A DNA stretch of 64,000 nt, from the NCBI RefSeq assembly GCF_024753285.1, contig NZ_JANUGW010000012.1, forward strand, positions 62,001 through 126,000. Reading direction: 5' to 3'. The position numbers and the translations under genes were made by a program. Position 1 is the first letter of the stretch. Every line of letters begins with the position of its first letter. The DNA comes from Massilia pinisoli. Its GTDB lineage: Bacteria > Pseudomonadota > Gammaproteobacteria > Burkholderiales > Burkholderiaceae_D. Below, piece by piece: positions 15,203 through 23,070 of this stretch. The notes beneath the pieces were generated by a model. That model worked only from the letters and a program-made list of their open reading frames with translations. It was not told where the DNA came from and searched no databases.

Positions 15203-15904
15203 ATGCGCCCAGATTTCACTCCTATGCCCGTCATTCCGTTCCGTCCGCCAAAAGCGCCCTTTACGGTCCAGCCTCCCCCGCAGCCGTCGCGCCGTGCACT
15301 CATCGTGAAATGGCTGCGCAAGACCCACGGCTGGATCGGCCTCTGGGGTGCCGTGCTGGGGCTGCTGTTCGGCGGCACCGGCATCCTCCTCAACCACCGC
15401 GCCGTGCTGAAGATTCCCGCCGCCCAGGCGCAGGAATCCACCGTGCAGATTCCCCTGCCGCAACCGGCGCCCGGCAATCCGCAGGCGCTCGCCGCGTGGC
15501 TCAAGCGCTCGCTGCGGCTGGAGCCAGAACCGAGTCGCGTGAAGGCCGAGGCCGCACGTCCGGTCGCGTGGGGCGACAAGTCGATCGTGCAACCGGCGCG
15601 CTGGAGCGCCAACTTCACGTCGCCGTCGGGCAGTGTCCAGGCCGAGTATTGGGTCGGCAACAGCTATGTCACCGTCAAGCGCGCCGAGAACAACGTCTTC
15701 GGCACGCTCGTCAACCTGCACAAGGGTGTCGGGATGAGCGTGGGATGGATCCTGCTAGTGGACACGCTGGCCGGCTCCATCATCCTGCTGTCGCTGTCGG
15801 GCGTCGTGCTGTGGGCGCTCACCAACCGGCGCCGCACGGTGGGTATCGTGATCGGTGCCGTGTCGCTGCTGGCGGCAGGCGGGCTGGCGCTGGCGGCGAT
15901 CTGA
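15203..15904 (+). CDS. PepSY-associated membrane protein
   Basis: A 233-residue protein. A proline-rich cytoplasmic start is followed by KWLRKTHGWIGLWGAVLGLLFGGTGILLNHR, the first membrane helix typical of PepSY-associated TM proteins. A periplasmic region of about 110 residues follows, then NLHKGVGMSVGWILLVDTLAGSIILLSLSGVVLWAL, and a last helix. The conserved histidines before the helices (THGW, NLHKG, LNHR) resemble heme- or flavin-linked reductase subunits. It sits between bfd and bfr, so a role in iron reduction or siderophore processing is plausible but inferred. The start could also be the ATG at 15224; neither has a good SD. Confidence 0.8.
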   Translation: MRPDFTPMPVIPFRPPKAPFTVQPPPQPSRRALIVKWLRKTHGWIGLWGAVLGLLFGGTGILLNHRAVLKIPAAQAQESTVQIPLPQPAPGNPQALAAWLKRSLRLEPEPSRVKAEAARPVAWGDKSIVQPARWSANFTSPSGSVQAEYWVGNSYVTVKRAENNVFGTLVNLHKGVGMSVGWILLVDTLAGSIILLSLSGVVLWALTNRRRTVGIVIGAVSLLAAGGLALAAI

Positions 15905-15967
15905 TCGGCGTCGCCGGCCGGGCCGGGGTTTGCTATGATGCTATGACGACAACCGCAAAGGCCATCC

Positions 15968-16438
15968 ATGAAGGGCGATCCCAACATCATCCGGCTGCTC
16001 AACGCGCAGCTGACCAACGAGCTCACCGCCGTCAACCAGTACTTCCTGCATGCGCGCATGTACAAGCACTGGGGCTTCGACAAGCTGGGCAAGAAGGAAT
16101 ACGACGAGTCGATCGGCGAGATGAAGCATGCCGACCGGCTGATCGACCGCATCCTGATGCTGGACGGCCTGCCGAACCTGCAGGCGCTGCACAAGCTGTT
16201 GATCGGCGAGTCGGCGCAGGAGATGCTGGAATGCGACCTCAAGCTGGAACGCGCGGCCCAGGTCACCGTGAAGGAAGGCATCGCCGCCGCCGAAATCGCG
16301 CACGACTACGTGTCGCGCGACCTCCTGCTCGACATCCTCGAGGACACCGAGGAGCACATCGAGTGGCTGGAGACGCAGCTCGACCTCATCGTCAAGGTCG
16401 GCATCCAGAACTACCTGCAGTCCCAGATGGGCGAATAA
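15968..16438 (+). CDS. bfr: Bacterioferritin
   Basis: A 156-residue heme-containing ferritin, starting MKGDPNIIRLLNAQLTNEL. Ferroxidase ligands Glu18, Glu51, His54, Glu94 and His130 (E. coli numbering) and the heme ligand Met52 (GEMKHAD) are visible. At the Glu127 position the sequence is D-T-E-E-H, so Thr occupies the third position before His130, with glutamates at the two following positions. Length and C terminus (YLQSQMGE) are normal. It forms an iron-storage unit with bfd. The promoter region just upstream has a TATGAT-like -10. Confidence 0.95.
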   Translation: MKGDPNIIRLLNAQLTNELTAVNQYFLHARMYKHWGFDKLGKKEYDESIGEMKHADRLIDRILMLDGLPNLQALHKLLIGESAQEMLECDLKLERAAQVTVKEGIAAAEIAHDYVSRDLLLDILEDTEEHIEWLETQLDLIVKVGIQNYLQSQMGE

Positions 16439-16461
16439 GGGGCGGCAATGCGCGCCGCCCC
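16439..16461. terminator. GC-rich hairpin between convergent genes
   Basis: GGGGCGGC and GCCGCCCC form an 8-bp perfect stem around a 7-nt loop, directly after the bfr stop and before the convergent porin gene's stop at 16482. There is no T run, so it is a weak or Rho-assisted terminator candidate that could work in both directions. Confidence 0.5.
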
Positions 16462-16481
16462 GCTACCCCGGGCGGCGTCCG

Positions 16482-17576
16482 TCAGAACACGAGGTCCAGC
16501 GTCACGCTGAACAGCTTGGCGTCATGCGTGAAGTCGTAGTTGCTGGAATCCTTGACGGAGTCCCACTGCACCTTGAGGTCCATGTTCTTCCTGAAGTCCC
16601 AGCGCACGGCGGCAAAGCGCGTCGTGTCGTTCTGCGTCGACGTATAGGTCGGCGTCAGTTTTTCCTTGTATGACGAATAGCCGACCAGCGGCGTGAACTG
16701 GCCGACGCGGTAGCCGACCGTCGTCGTCCAGCTGGACGACTTGTAGTCGAGCGAGGGACGCATGAAGCGGTTGGCTTCCGCGCGCACGAGCCAGTTGCCG
16801 TAGTCGATGGTGCCGGACAGGCCGATGATGCGCTGGCGCGTGCCGTTGGACGACGAGACGTCCTCGCCCGGCGGGTGGAACGTCAGGTCGATCGAGTTCT
16901 GCATGTAGATCAGGCGCGCGCCGAACACGTCGTCCGACACGTCCAGGTAACCGCCCAGGATGTGCTTCCAGGCGTCGTCCACCTTGTAGCCGTAATAGAT
17001 CTTGCGCTGCTCGATATTGTCCTTGGTGACTTCCTGGCCGGCGAACAGCGTGCCCGTCACGGCCCAGTCGCCGAAGCTGCGCGTATGGCGTACGTTGACG
17101 CCGTTATAGGCCCCCACTTCCCAGCCGTAGATGTCCTGCGGAACGCGCACCCAGGGCAGCGAATAGCCGATGTAGACGCTGTCCGAATACGCGTAGATCG
17201 GCAGGCGGCGCCGGCCGACCTGCACGGTGGTGTCGGGGGCGACGTCGTAAGAGAGATAGGCCCAGTCGACATCGAGCTTGCTTGGCCGCGACGCGCGCCA
17301 CACCGCCTGCGCCGTGGCGGAGAGCTTGTCCGTGAGCTTGTATTTGAGCTGCAGGCCGGCAAGCGATTCGCGCGTGGCGCTCCATTCGTTCTTGTCGTAC
17401 ACGGCGCCGTGCTCGTAATTGCCGATGAAGCAGGGGCACTGGGCGTCCAGGAACTGGCCGTCATAGCCGCTGTAGGCCTTGCCGGCGGTAAGGGTGGCGA
17501 AACCGGTGACGCTCAGGTCATCGGCATGGGCCGCGCCCGCGCTGGCCAGCAGGGCGGCGATCAATAATGTTTTCAT
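16482..17576 (-). CDS. Outer-membrane porin-like beta-barrel protein
   Basis: A 364-residue protein. A signal peptide (MKTLLIAALLASAGAAHA) is followed by alternating hydrophobic strands rich in Tyr and Trp. It ends VTLDLVF; the terminal phenylalanine is the usual signal for outer-membrane barrel assembly. Aromatic girdle-like strands (WEVGAYNGVNVRHTRSFGDWAV, WKHILGGYLDVSDD) recur throughout. It does not show the classic Neisseria-type trimeric porin opening. A CPC pair sits near residues 47-49. It is the last gene of a three-gene set with a PstS-like protein and a chemoreceptor, 41 nt downstream of the former. The substrate is unknown. Confidence 0.8.
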   Translation of the reverse strand: MKTLLIAALLASAGAAHADDLSVTGFATLTAGKAYSGYDGQFLDAQCPCFIGNYEHGAVYDKNEWSATRESLAGLQLKYKLTDKLSATAQAVWRASRPSKLDVDWAYLSYDVAPDTTVQVGRRRLPIYAYSDSVYIGYSLPWVRVPQDIYGWEVGAYNGVNVRHTRSFGDWAVTGTLFAGQEVTKDNIEQRKIYYGYKVDDAWKHILGGYLDVSDDVFGARLIYMQNSIDLTFHPPGEDVSSSNGTRQRIIGLSGTIDYGNWLVRAEANRFMRPSLDYKSSSWTTTVGYRVGQFTPLVGYSSYKEKLTPTYTSTQNDTTRFAAVRWDFRKNMDLKVQWDSVKDSSNYDFTHDAKLFSVTLDLVF

Positions 17577-17617
17577 GCGTGTGCTTGGATTCGGTAGACG
17601 GTGGTGCGAGGCGGTGG

Positions 17618-18040
17618 TCAGTTGACCGTGGCGATGATCGTCACGGATGGATCAACATCCTTCTTGTCGATGTAGCCGACTGCGTTCGGATCGGCCGCCA
17701 CGGCCTTCTTCATCGCGGCGGCGCTGTCGACTTCGGCCGGCGGTGTGCCCGTGCCGGTCAGGATCAATTTGCTCCACGTGGCCAGCACCTGGGCCGGCGT
17801 CTTCTTGCAGGCCTTGGCATAGAACTCGTCGCGCAGCGGGCTCTTTTCGTTGAAGTTGATCGAGGTCGGCGCCTTGACCTTGCCGAGGTACGCCTGGCAG
17901 ACCTGCGCCAGCGGCGGCGGATTGGCCGCGTGGGACGAGACGATGACGCCGATTTCGGCACGCGCCGCGGGCGCGGCCAGCAGTGTGGCGAGGACCGCGC
18001 CCGCGAGGGCTGCCGGTCCTGCCATGATTGGTTTCTTCAT
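17618..18040 (-). CDS. Small PstS-like periplasmic phosphate-binding-family protein
   Basis: A 140-residue protein. A signal peptide covers about residues 1-28 (ends APAARA) and is followed by a compact substrate-binding-like domain: VCQAYLGKVK, SPLRDEFYAKACKKTPAQVLATWSKLILTGTGTPP, and AVAADPNAVGYIDKKDVD near the end. This resembles half of a PstS/PBP-like fold and is far shorter than PstS (about 320 residues). No ABC permease or ATPase is nearby. It sits between the chemoreceptor and the porin on the same strand, with gaps of 43 and 41 nt. Phosphate binding is suggested by family resemblance only. Confidence 0.75.
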   Translation of the reverse strand: MKKPIMAGPAALAGAVLATLLAAPAARAEIGVIVSSHAANPPPLAQVCQAYLGKVKAPTSINFNEKSPLRDEFYAKACKKTPAQVLATWSKLILTGTGTPPAEVDSAAAMKKAVAADPNAVGYIDKKDVDPSVTIIATVN

Positions 18041-18083
18041 GTTGGACAGTGACGTTGACGAAAGGGGTAAAACGGCAATGCGC

Positions 18084-19676
18084 TCAGGCGCGGCGCAACT
18101 GCGGCGCGGGCAAGCGCGCGTCCGGCGCCCGTGCCGGCGGAGCGTCCGTACGCGCGAGCGTGAACACGCTCACGACCTGGGCCAGGCTCGCGGCCTGTTC
18201 GCGCAGCTCGGCGGCGGAGCTCGCGGTTTCCTCGACCAGGCGGGCGTTGTGCTGGGTGTCCTGCTCCATCTGGGCGACGGCGGCGTTGACGTGCTCGATG
18301 CCATCCGTCTGCTCGGTGCTGGCCGCCGCGATGGCGGCCATGATCGACGTCACGCGCTGCACGCCGGCGACGATCTCGCCCATCGTGCTGCCCGTCTGGT
18401 CGGCGAGCTTCGTGCCCAGTTCGACCTGCTCGACGGAGCGCCCGATCAGCGCCGTGATTTCCTTGGCCGCGGTGGCCGAGCGCTGCGCCAGGCTGCGCAC
18501 CTCGCCGGCGACGACGGCGAACCCGCGCCCTTGCTCGCCGGCGCGCGCCGCTTCCACGGCCGCGTTCAGCGCGAGCAGGTTGGTCTGGAACGCGATGCCC
18601 TCGATGACGCTGACGATGTCCGCGATCTGGCGCGAGGACGCATGGATCGCACCCATCGTGTCGATCACCTGCCCCACCACCTCGCCGCCGCGCTTCGCCG
18701 CATCCGCCGCGGAACCGACCAGGGCGTTGGCCTGGGCCGCGCTCACGGCGTTCTGCTTGGCGGTGCCCGTCAGGCCGCCGATCGACGACGTCGTTTCCAC
18801 GAGCGCGGCGGCTTGCTGCTCGGTGCGTGCGGACAGGTCGCCGTTGCCGTCCGCGATGCGTTCGGACGTGGTGGCGATCGTGTCCGTGGCGAGGCGCGCC
18901 TGGCTGACGATGCGCACCAGGCTCGCGTTCATGTGCTGCAGGGCCAGCAACAGCTTGCCCGTCTCGTCGCTGGACGTGACTTCGATGGTGCTCGTCAAGT
19001 CGCCCGCGGCCACCGTCTCGGCCACGCGCACGGCTTGCTGCAACTGACGCACGAGGATGCGCGCCACCAGCAGCGCGATGCCGATGGTCAGCGCCACGCC
19101 CAGCGTGCCGATGGCCGCGCCACTCAGCACGGCCCGGTTGGCCGCGCCGGTGGCGGCGTCGATGGTGGCGATGAAATGCTCGCGCGACGCGGTGCGGAAC
19201 GCGCTAGCGTCCTTGCGGTAGGTGGCCAGGTTGGCCGCCATGGCCTGCAGCTTGTCCTTGGCGGGGAGTCCGGTATGCTGGGCCATCGCATCCGCGACGT
19301 CGCGCGCTTCCTTGTAGTAGACGTCGAATTCACCGGCCAGGCGCTGCAGGTCCTGGGCGTGCGCGCCGTCGATGCGGCGCAGGCGGGCATAGTTGTCGCG
19401 GACCTTGGCGGCCAGCGCGTCGGCGTTCGGCAGTTGCTCCGGTTCGCCGGCCGTGGCCGCGCTGTTCAGAATGTCGATGATCTTGTCGAGCGAACCCGTG
19501 TTTTCCGTCATCGCGTCCAGCACGGGGTATTGCACGTCCCGCACGTCGGTCAGGCTGCGATTGTTCTGCTTGGAGACGAAGGCCGTGAAGCCAAGATAGG
19601 CAACCATGCACACGATGGCGATGGCCGGGGCGAACAGGACTTTCCACAAAACGGACACGCGGTTGAGCAACTTCAT
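18084..19676 (-). CDS. Methyl-accepting chemotaxis protein (four-helix-bundle sensor type)
   Basis: A 530-residue chemoreceptor. It has a first membrane helix at about residues 12-32, a helical periplasmic domain of about 150 residues with a 4HB-like pattern, and a second membrane helix at about 187-210. HAMP follows, then the signalling domain with the tip QTNLLALNAAVEAARAGEQG and EVRSLAQRSATAAKE. There is no tethering pentapeptide. The ATG at 19676 follows AGGATCGAC. It is the first gene of a set with a PstS-like protein and a porin. A 9-bp inverted repeat lies 11-50 nt upstream. The region up to the kinase gene (19677-19839) is AT-rich and holds no other gene. Confidence 0.93.
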   Translation of the reverse strand: MKLLNRVSVLWKVLFAPAIAIVCMVAYLGFTAFVSKQNNRSLTDVRDVQYPVLDAMTENTGSLDKIIDILNSAATAGEPEQLPNADALAAKVRDNYARLRRIDGAHAQDLQRLAGEFDVYYKEARDVADAMAQHTGLPAKDKLQAMAANLATYRKDASAFRTASREHFIATIDAATGAANRAVLSGAAIGTLGVALTIGIALLVARILVRQLQQAVRVAETVAAGDLTSTIEVTSSDETGKLLLALQHMNASLVRIVSQARLATDTIATTSERIADGNGDLSARTEQQAAALVETTSSIGGLTGTAKQNAVSAAQANALVGSAADAAKRGGEVVGQVIDTMGAIHASSRQIADIVSVIEGIAFQTNLLALNAAVEAARAGEQGRGFAVVAGEVRSLAQRSATAAKEITALIGRSVEQVELGTKLADQTGSTMGEIVAGVQRVTSIMAAIAAASTEQTDGIEHVNAAVAQMEQDTQHNARLVEETASSAAELREQAASLAQVVSVFTLARTDAPPARAPDARLPAPQLRRA

Positions 19677-19686
19677 GTCGATCCTA

Positions 19687-19726
19687 TACTATTGGCAATA
19701 TTTCCATAATACAATTTCCAATAGTA
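19687..19726. promoter_or_regulatory. Inverted repeat upstream of the chemoreceptor-PBP-porin genes
   Basis: TACTATTGG (19687-19695) and CCAATAGTA (19718-19726) are perfect 9-bp inverted arms with a 22-nt AT-rich spacer; the centres are about three helical turns apart. The element ends just before the SD of the receptor gene. It could bind a dimeric regulator or form an RNA hairpin next to the ribosome binding site. The repeated TGGAAAT words inside the spacer add to its unusual look. Confidence 0.55.
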
Positions 19727-19839
19727 CATATAAAAGTGCCAACCAGCAAGTTACTTATGCGTGCTTGTTTCTCACTTTTTACTCGCGACGGAAGGTAATG
19801 CCGAACGAGACGGCGGAGTGGCCGCCATCGCCGCCAAGG

Positions 19840-20769
19840 TCAGGCCGCAGTCTCGCGCCAGCGCGCGACCCACTTGTCGTAGAAGCCCATATCGCCGGGC
19901 ACCGCGCCGCTGACGGCACAGATCGCGCCGGCGAATTCGTTGGCTCGGGCCAAGGTGGTTTCCAGCGGCCAGCCGCGCGCGCGGCCCAGCATGAAGACGG
20001 CGGAGAACGCGTCGCCGGCGCCCGCCGTGTCGATCACGAACGGCGGCACCGGATTGTCGCGCGTGGCGACGTAGCTGCCGTCCGCGCCGAAGTACACGGA
20101 CCCGCGATGGCCCAGCGTGACGATCAACGCCTGCAGCGAGAACCGGTCCATCAGCGCGCGGCAGGCCGCGTGCACTTCGTCCTGCGACAGCGCCGCATCG
20201 TTGGGGCCGATCTGGAAATACCACTGGAACAGCGCCTGCAATTCCTCTTCGTTGACCTTGAGGACGTCGGCCATCGTCAGCGACTTCGTCACGATGGCTT
20301 CCGTGGCCTGGCCGGGCCGCAGGTTGAGGTCGAGGAAGCGCAGTGCGGCCGTCGCGTCCAGCACGGCCGTCAGCGCCAGCCGCGAACGTTCCTCGCGCTG
20401 GACCAGCGTGCCGAAATACACGGTGTCGTGGTGGCCGCCGTCGGCGACGGCCGCGGCGGCCGCTTGCGGGTCGATGAAGTCGTAGGCCTGGCGCGGCAGC
20501 AGCGCCAGGCGCGGGGCCCCGCCGTGGCGCTCGGCGACGGCGCGGCCCGTCTCTTCCATCGGGTCGACCTGCAGGCCGGCGTCGGGGATGACGAAGCGCT
20601 CCAGCTCCGCGCGCACCGCGGCGCCGTTGCGGTCGTCGCCGATACGCGTGATCAGGAGGGGTGGCGCCATGAAGGCGGCCAGGTGGCGCGCCACGTTGAA
20701 CGGTGCGCCGCCCACGACCGGGGCGCTTGGGCCTTCCTCAACGAGCACCTCGCCGAACACCACCGCCAT
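19840..20769 (-). CDS. PfkB-family sugar kinase (fructokinase-like), paralogue A
   Basis: A ribokinase/PfkB-family kinase of about 309 residues. It has the sugar-binding opening VVGGAPFNVARHLA, a LKVNEEELQALF segment, LIVTLGHRGSVYFGADG, and the anion-hole/catalytic motif DTAGAGDAF (about 247-255, base Asp about 253). The sucrose locus context suggests phosphorylation of fructose released from sucrose. It is clearly paralogous to the kinase at 22093. The start was taken at 20769 (GGAACGGG upstream), overlapping the MFS gene by 32 nt; an ATG at 20787 is also possible. It is the last gene of the operon. Confidence 0.88.
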   Translation of the reverse strand: MAVVFGEVLVEEGPSAPVVGGAPFNVARHLAAFMAPPLLITRIGDDRNGAAVRAELERFVIPDAGLQVDPMEETGRAVAERHGGAPRLALLPRQAYDFIDPQAAAAAVADGGHHDTVYFGTLVQREERSRLALTAVLDATAALRFLDLNLRPGQATEAIVTKSLTMADVLKVNEEELQALFQWYFQIGPNDAALSQDEVHAACRALMDRFSLQALIVTLGHRGSVYFGADGSYVATRDNPVPPFVIDTAGAGDAFSAVFMLGRARGWPLETTLARANEFAGAICAVSGAVPGDMGFYDKWVARWRETAA

Positions 20770-22111
20770 CCCGTTCCATTTCACCATACGCCGTCTCCGT
20801 CCGTTCGATCGCACCCGGGGCATTGTAGCGCACCAGTCGCATCGCGCCGGCGGCGCAGATCAGCAGCGCACCCGCGAGGCGGATCACGTTTTCCGGATTC
20901 CCGCCCAGCCAGCCGCGGTAGATCAGCGGCAGCGTGAAGATCTGGATGATCATCGGGATCACGATGAACATGTTGAAGATCCCCATGTAGACGCCCGTGC
21001 GTTCCGGCGGCAGGCTGGAGGCGAGGATCACGTACGGATTGCCCATGATGCTTGCCCATGCCAGGCCGATGCCGACCATCGGCACGAGCAGCAGCACCGG
21101 GGCGTGGATGTGCGGGATCGCGAGCATGCCGGCACCGGCCAGCAGCAGGCACACGGCGTGCACGACGTGCGGTCCGATGCGGCGCGCGAACGGCACGAGG
21201 GCGAACGCGGCGAGGAACGCGACGAAGTTGTAGAACGCGCCGATCTGGCCGTTCAGCAGGCCCGCGTCGCGAAAGCCGGGCGACGCCGCGTCGCTCGTGC
21301 CGAACAGCGTGCGCGCCAGCGACAGCGTGATGAATTGCCAGTAGCAGAACATCGCGTACCACTGGAACAGTTTTACGAGCGCCAGCTGCTTCATCGTCGG
21401 AGGCATGTCGCGCACGGCCTCGGCGATCTCCACCAGCGTATGGCGCCAGCCGCCCGGCGCCGCGCGCATGGCGGCGAGTTTCTCGGCCGGCAGCGGGTCT
21501 TCGGGCGTCGTCTTCACGGACCACAGCACGGAGACGAGCGAGCACACGGCGCCGATCAGGAACGCGGCCACGACCACCTGCGGAATGTGGCTGCCGTTGA
21601 CGGCGTCCTTGTCCATGCCGGTCCAGACGAGCAGCGACGGCGCGAGATATGCCAGCGTCTGGCCCAGGCCCGTGAACGCGCTCTGCGTGAGGAAGCCGAG
21701 CGTGTGCTGGCTCGCGGGCAGCTTGTCGCTGACGAACGCGCGGTACGGCTCCATCGTCACGTTGTTGGCGGCGTCGAGGATCCACAACAGGCTCGCGGCC
21801 ATCCACAAGGTGGGACTGTACGGCATCAGCAGCAGGCCGATGCTGCACAGGATGGCGCCGATGAGGAAGTACGGCGTGCGTCGTCCCCAGCGGCTCGTCG
21901 TGCGGTCGCTCAGCGCGCCGACCAGCGGCTGCACAAGCAGGCCCGTCATCGGTCCAGCAAGCCACAGGTACGGCAGGCTCGCCTCGTCCGCGCCGAGGTA
22001 TTTGTAGATGGGGCTCATGCTGCTCTGCTGCAGACCGAAGCTGAACTGGATGCCGAAGAATCCGATGTTCATGTTGACGATCTGCCAGAACGTCATGCGT
22101 GGTTTGGACAT
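20738..22111 (-). CDS. suxC: MFS sugar transporter, SuxC-like (sucrose)
   Basis: A 457-residue inner-membrane carrier with about 12 hydrophobic helices. The motif SDRTTSRWGRRTPYFLIGA in the loop after helix 2 is typical of glycoside-pentoside-hexuronide/sucrose-type symporters, as are MSKPRMTFWQIVNMNIGFFG at the start and the QQSSMSPIYKYLGA loop. In Xanthomonas the equivalent SuxC imports sucrose across the inner membrane; that function is inferred here from sequence type and neighbours. A GGAGA site precedes the ATG at 22111. It overlaps the upstream kinase gene by 19 nt and the downstream kinase gene by about 32 nt. Confidence 0.88.
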   Translation of the reverse strand: MSKPRMTFWQIVNMNIGFFGIQFSFGLQQSSMSPIYKYLGADEASLPYLWLAGPMTGLLVQPLVGALSDRTTSRWGRRTPYFLIGAILCSIGLLLMPYSPTLWMAASLLWILDAANNVTMEPYRAFVSDKLPASQHTLGFLTQSAFTGLGQTLAYLAPSLLVWTGMDKDAVNGSHIPQVVVAAFLIGAVCSLVSVLWSVKTTPEDPLPAEKLAAMRAAPGGWRHTLVEIAEAVRDMPPTMKQLALVKLFQWYAMFCYWQFITLSLARTLFGTSDAASPGFRDAGLLNGQIGAFYNFVAFLAAFALVPFARRIGPHVVHAVCLLLAGAGMLAIPHIHAPVLLLVPMVGIGLAWASIMGNPYVILASSLPPERTGVYMGIFNMFIVIPMIIQIFTLPLIYRGWLGGNPENVIRLAGALLICAAGAMRLVRYNAPGAIERTETAYGEMERDGGGVRRGAR

Positions 22112-23052
22112 GGTGTCTCCCAGCGTTCGATGAATGGACGGTAGAACGCATGGTCGTCCGGGACGGCGCCGACGATGCCGCACACGGCGCCGGCGAATTC
22201 GTTGGCGCGGGTGAGCAGGACGTCCAGCGGCCAGCCGCGTGCGCGGCCGAGCAGGAACACGGCGGAGAACGCGTCGCCCGCGCCCACGGTGTCGGCCAGC
22301 TGCACGGGCGCGGCGAGCGCCGGCGTGGCGTGGCGCGCGCCGTCGGCGCCGAAGTACACGGCACCGCGCGGGCCCAGCGTGACGATCAGGCCCGCGAGGT
22401 TGAACACGCGCAGCAAGGTCGCGCACGCGTGGCGCACGTCGGCGTCCGCCATGTCGTCGGTCGGGAGGCGCATATGGGTGTACCAGCCGAACAAGTCCTG
22501 CAACTCCTCTTCGTTGACCTTCACGATGTCGGCCGCGTGCAGCGACGCGTACACGCACCGCTCCGTCACCTGCCCCGCCCGCACGTTCAGGTCCAGGTAG
22601 CGGCAGGCGTCCGTGGCGCCCAGCAGGCGCGTCAGCGCGTCGCGCGACAGCGGCTCGCGCTGGGCCAGCGTGCCGAAATACAGCGTCGCCGGCCGCGCAG
22701 CATCCAGCGCCGCGACGGCGGCATTGCCGTCGATCGCATCATAAGCCTGATGCGGCAGGATCGTGAAGCGGTGGCCGCCGTCGGGCAGACGGTCGACGCG
22801 CACGGCGCCCGTCGGCAACGTCGCGTCGACCTGCAGCCCGGCCATCGTGAGGCCGAAGCGTTCGAACTCGGCGCGCATGCGGGCGCCGTTCCCGTCGAGG
22901 CCCACGCGCGTCAGCATCAAGGCATCCTGCCCGAACGCGGCCAGGTGGCGCGCCACGTTGAACGGCGCGCCGCCGATCACCTGGCGGTCGCCGAAGTCGT
23001 CGACCAGTGCTTCGCCGAACACGGCGACGGTCTGTTGTCCACTCTGTGTCAT
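22093..23052 (-). CDS. PfkB-family sugar kinase (fructokinase-like), paralogue B
   Basis: A kinase of about 319 residues with the same architecture as the one at 19840: VIGGAPFNVARHLAAFG, DIVKVNEEELQDLFGWY, LIVTLGPRGAVYFGADG, and DTVGAGDAFSAVFLLGRARGWPL with catalytic Asp about 260. The shared segments point to gene duplication on either side of the MFS gene. The ATG at 23052 follows GAGGAACGAC and was preferred over an ATG 15 nt upstream. It lies 18 nt downstream of the amylosucrase stop. Fructokinase is the most likely activity. Why two are kept is unclear; different hexose specificities are possible. Confidence 0.88.
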   Translation of the reverse strand: MTQSGQQTVAVFGEALVDDFGDRQVIGGAPFNVARHLAAFGQDALMLTRVGLDGNGARMRAEFERFGLTMAGLQVDATLPTGAVRVDRLPDGGHRFTILPHQAYDAIDGNAAVAALDAARPATLYFGTLAQREPLSRDALTRLLGATDACRYLDLNVRAGQVTERCVYASLHAADIVKVNEEELQDLFGWYTHMRLPTDDMADADVRHACATLLRVFNLAGLIVTLGPRGAVYFGADGARHATPALAAPVQLADTVGAGDAFSAVFLLGRARGWPLDVLLTRANEFAGAVCGIVGAVPDDHAFYRPFIERWETPCPNHA

Positions 23053-23070
23053 GTCGTTCCTCGTCATGGA

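Noticed and set aside
19727..19745. A TTGGCAC word upstream of the chemoreceptor gene as a sigma-54 promoter
   Set aside because: The -24-like TGGCAC is present but the required GC at -12 is missing (TATGT in its place).
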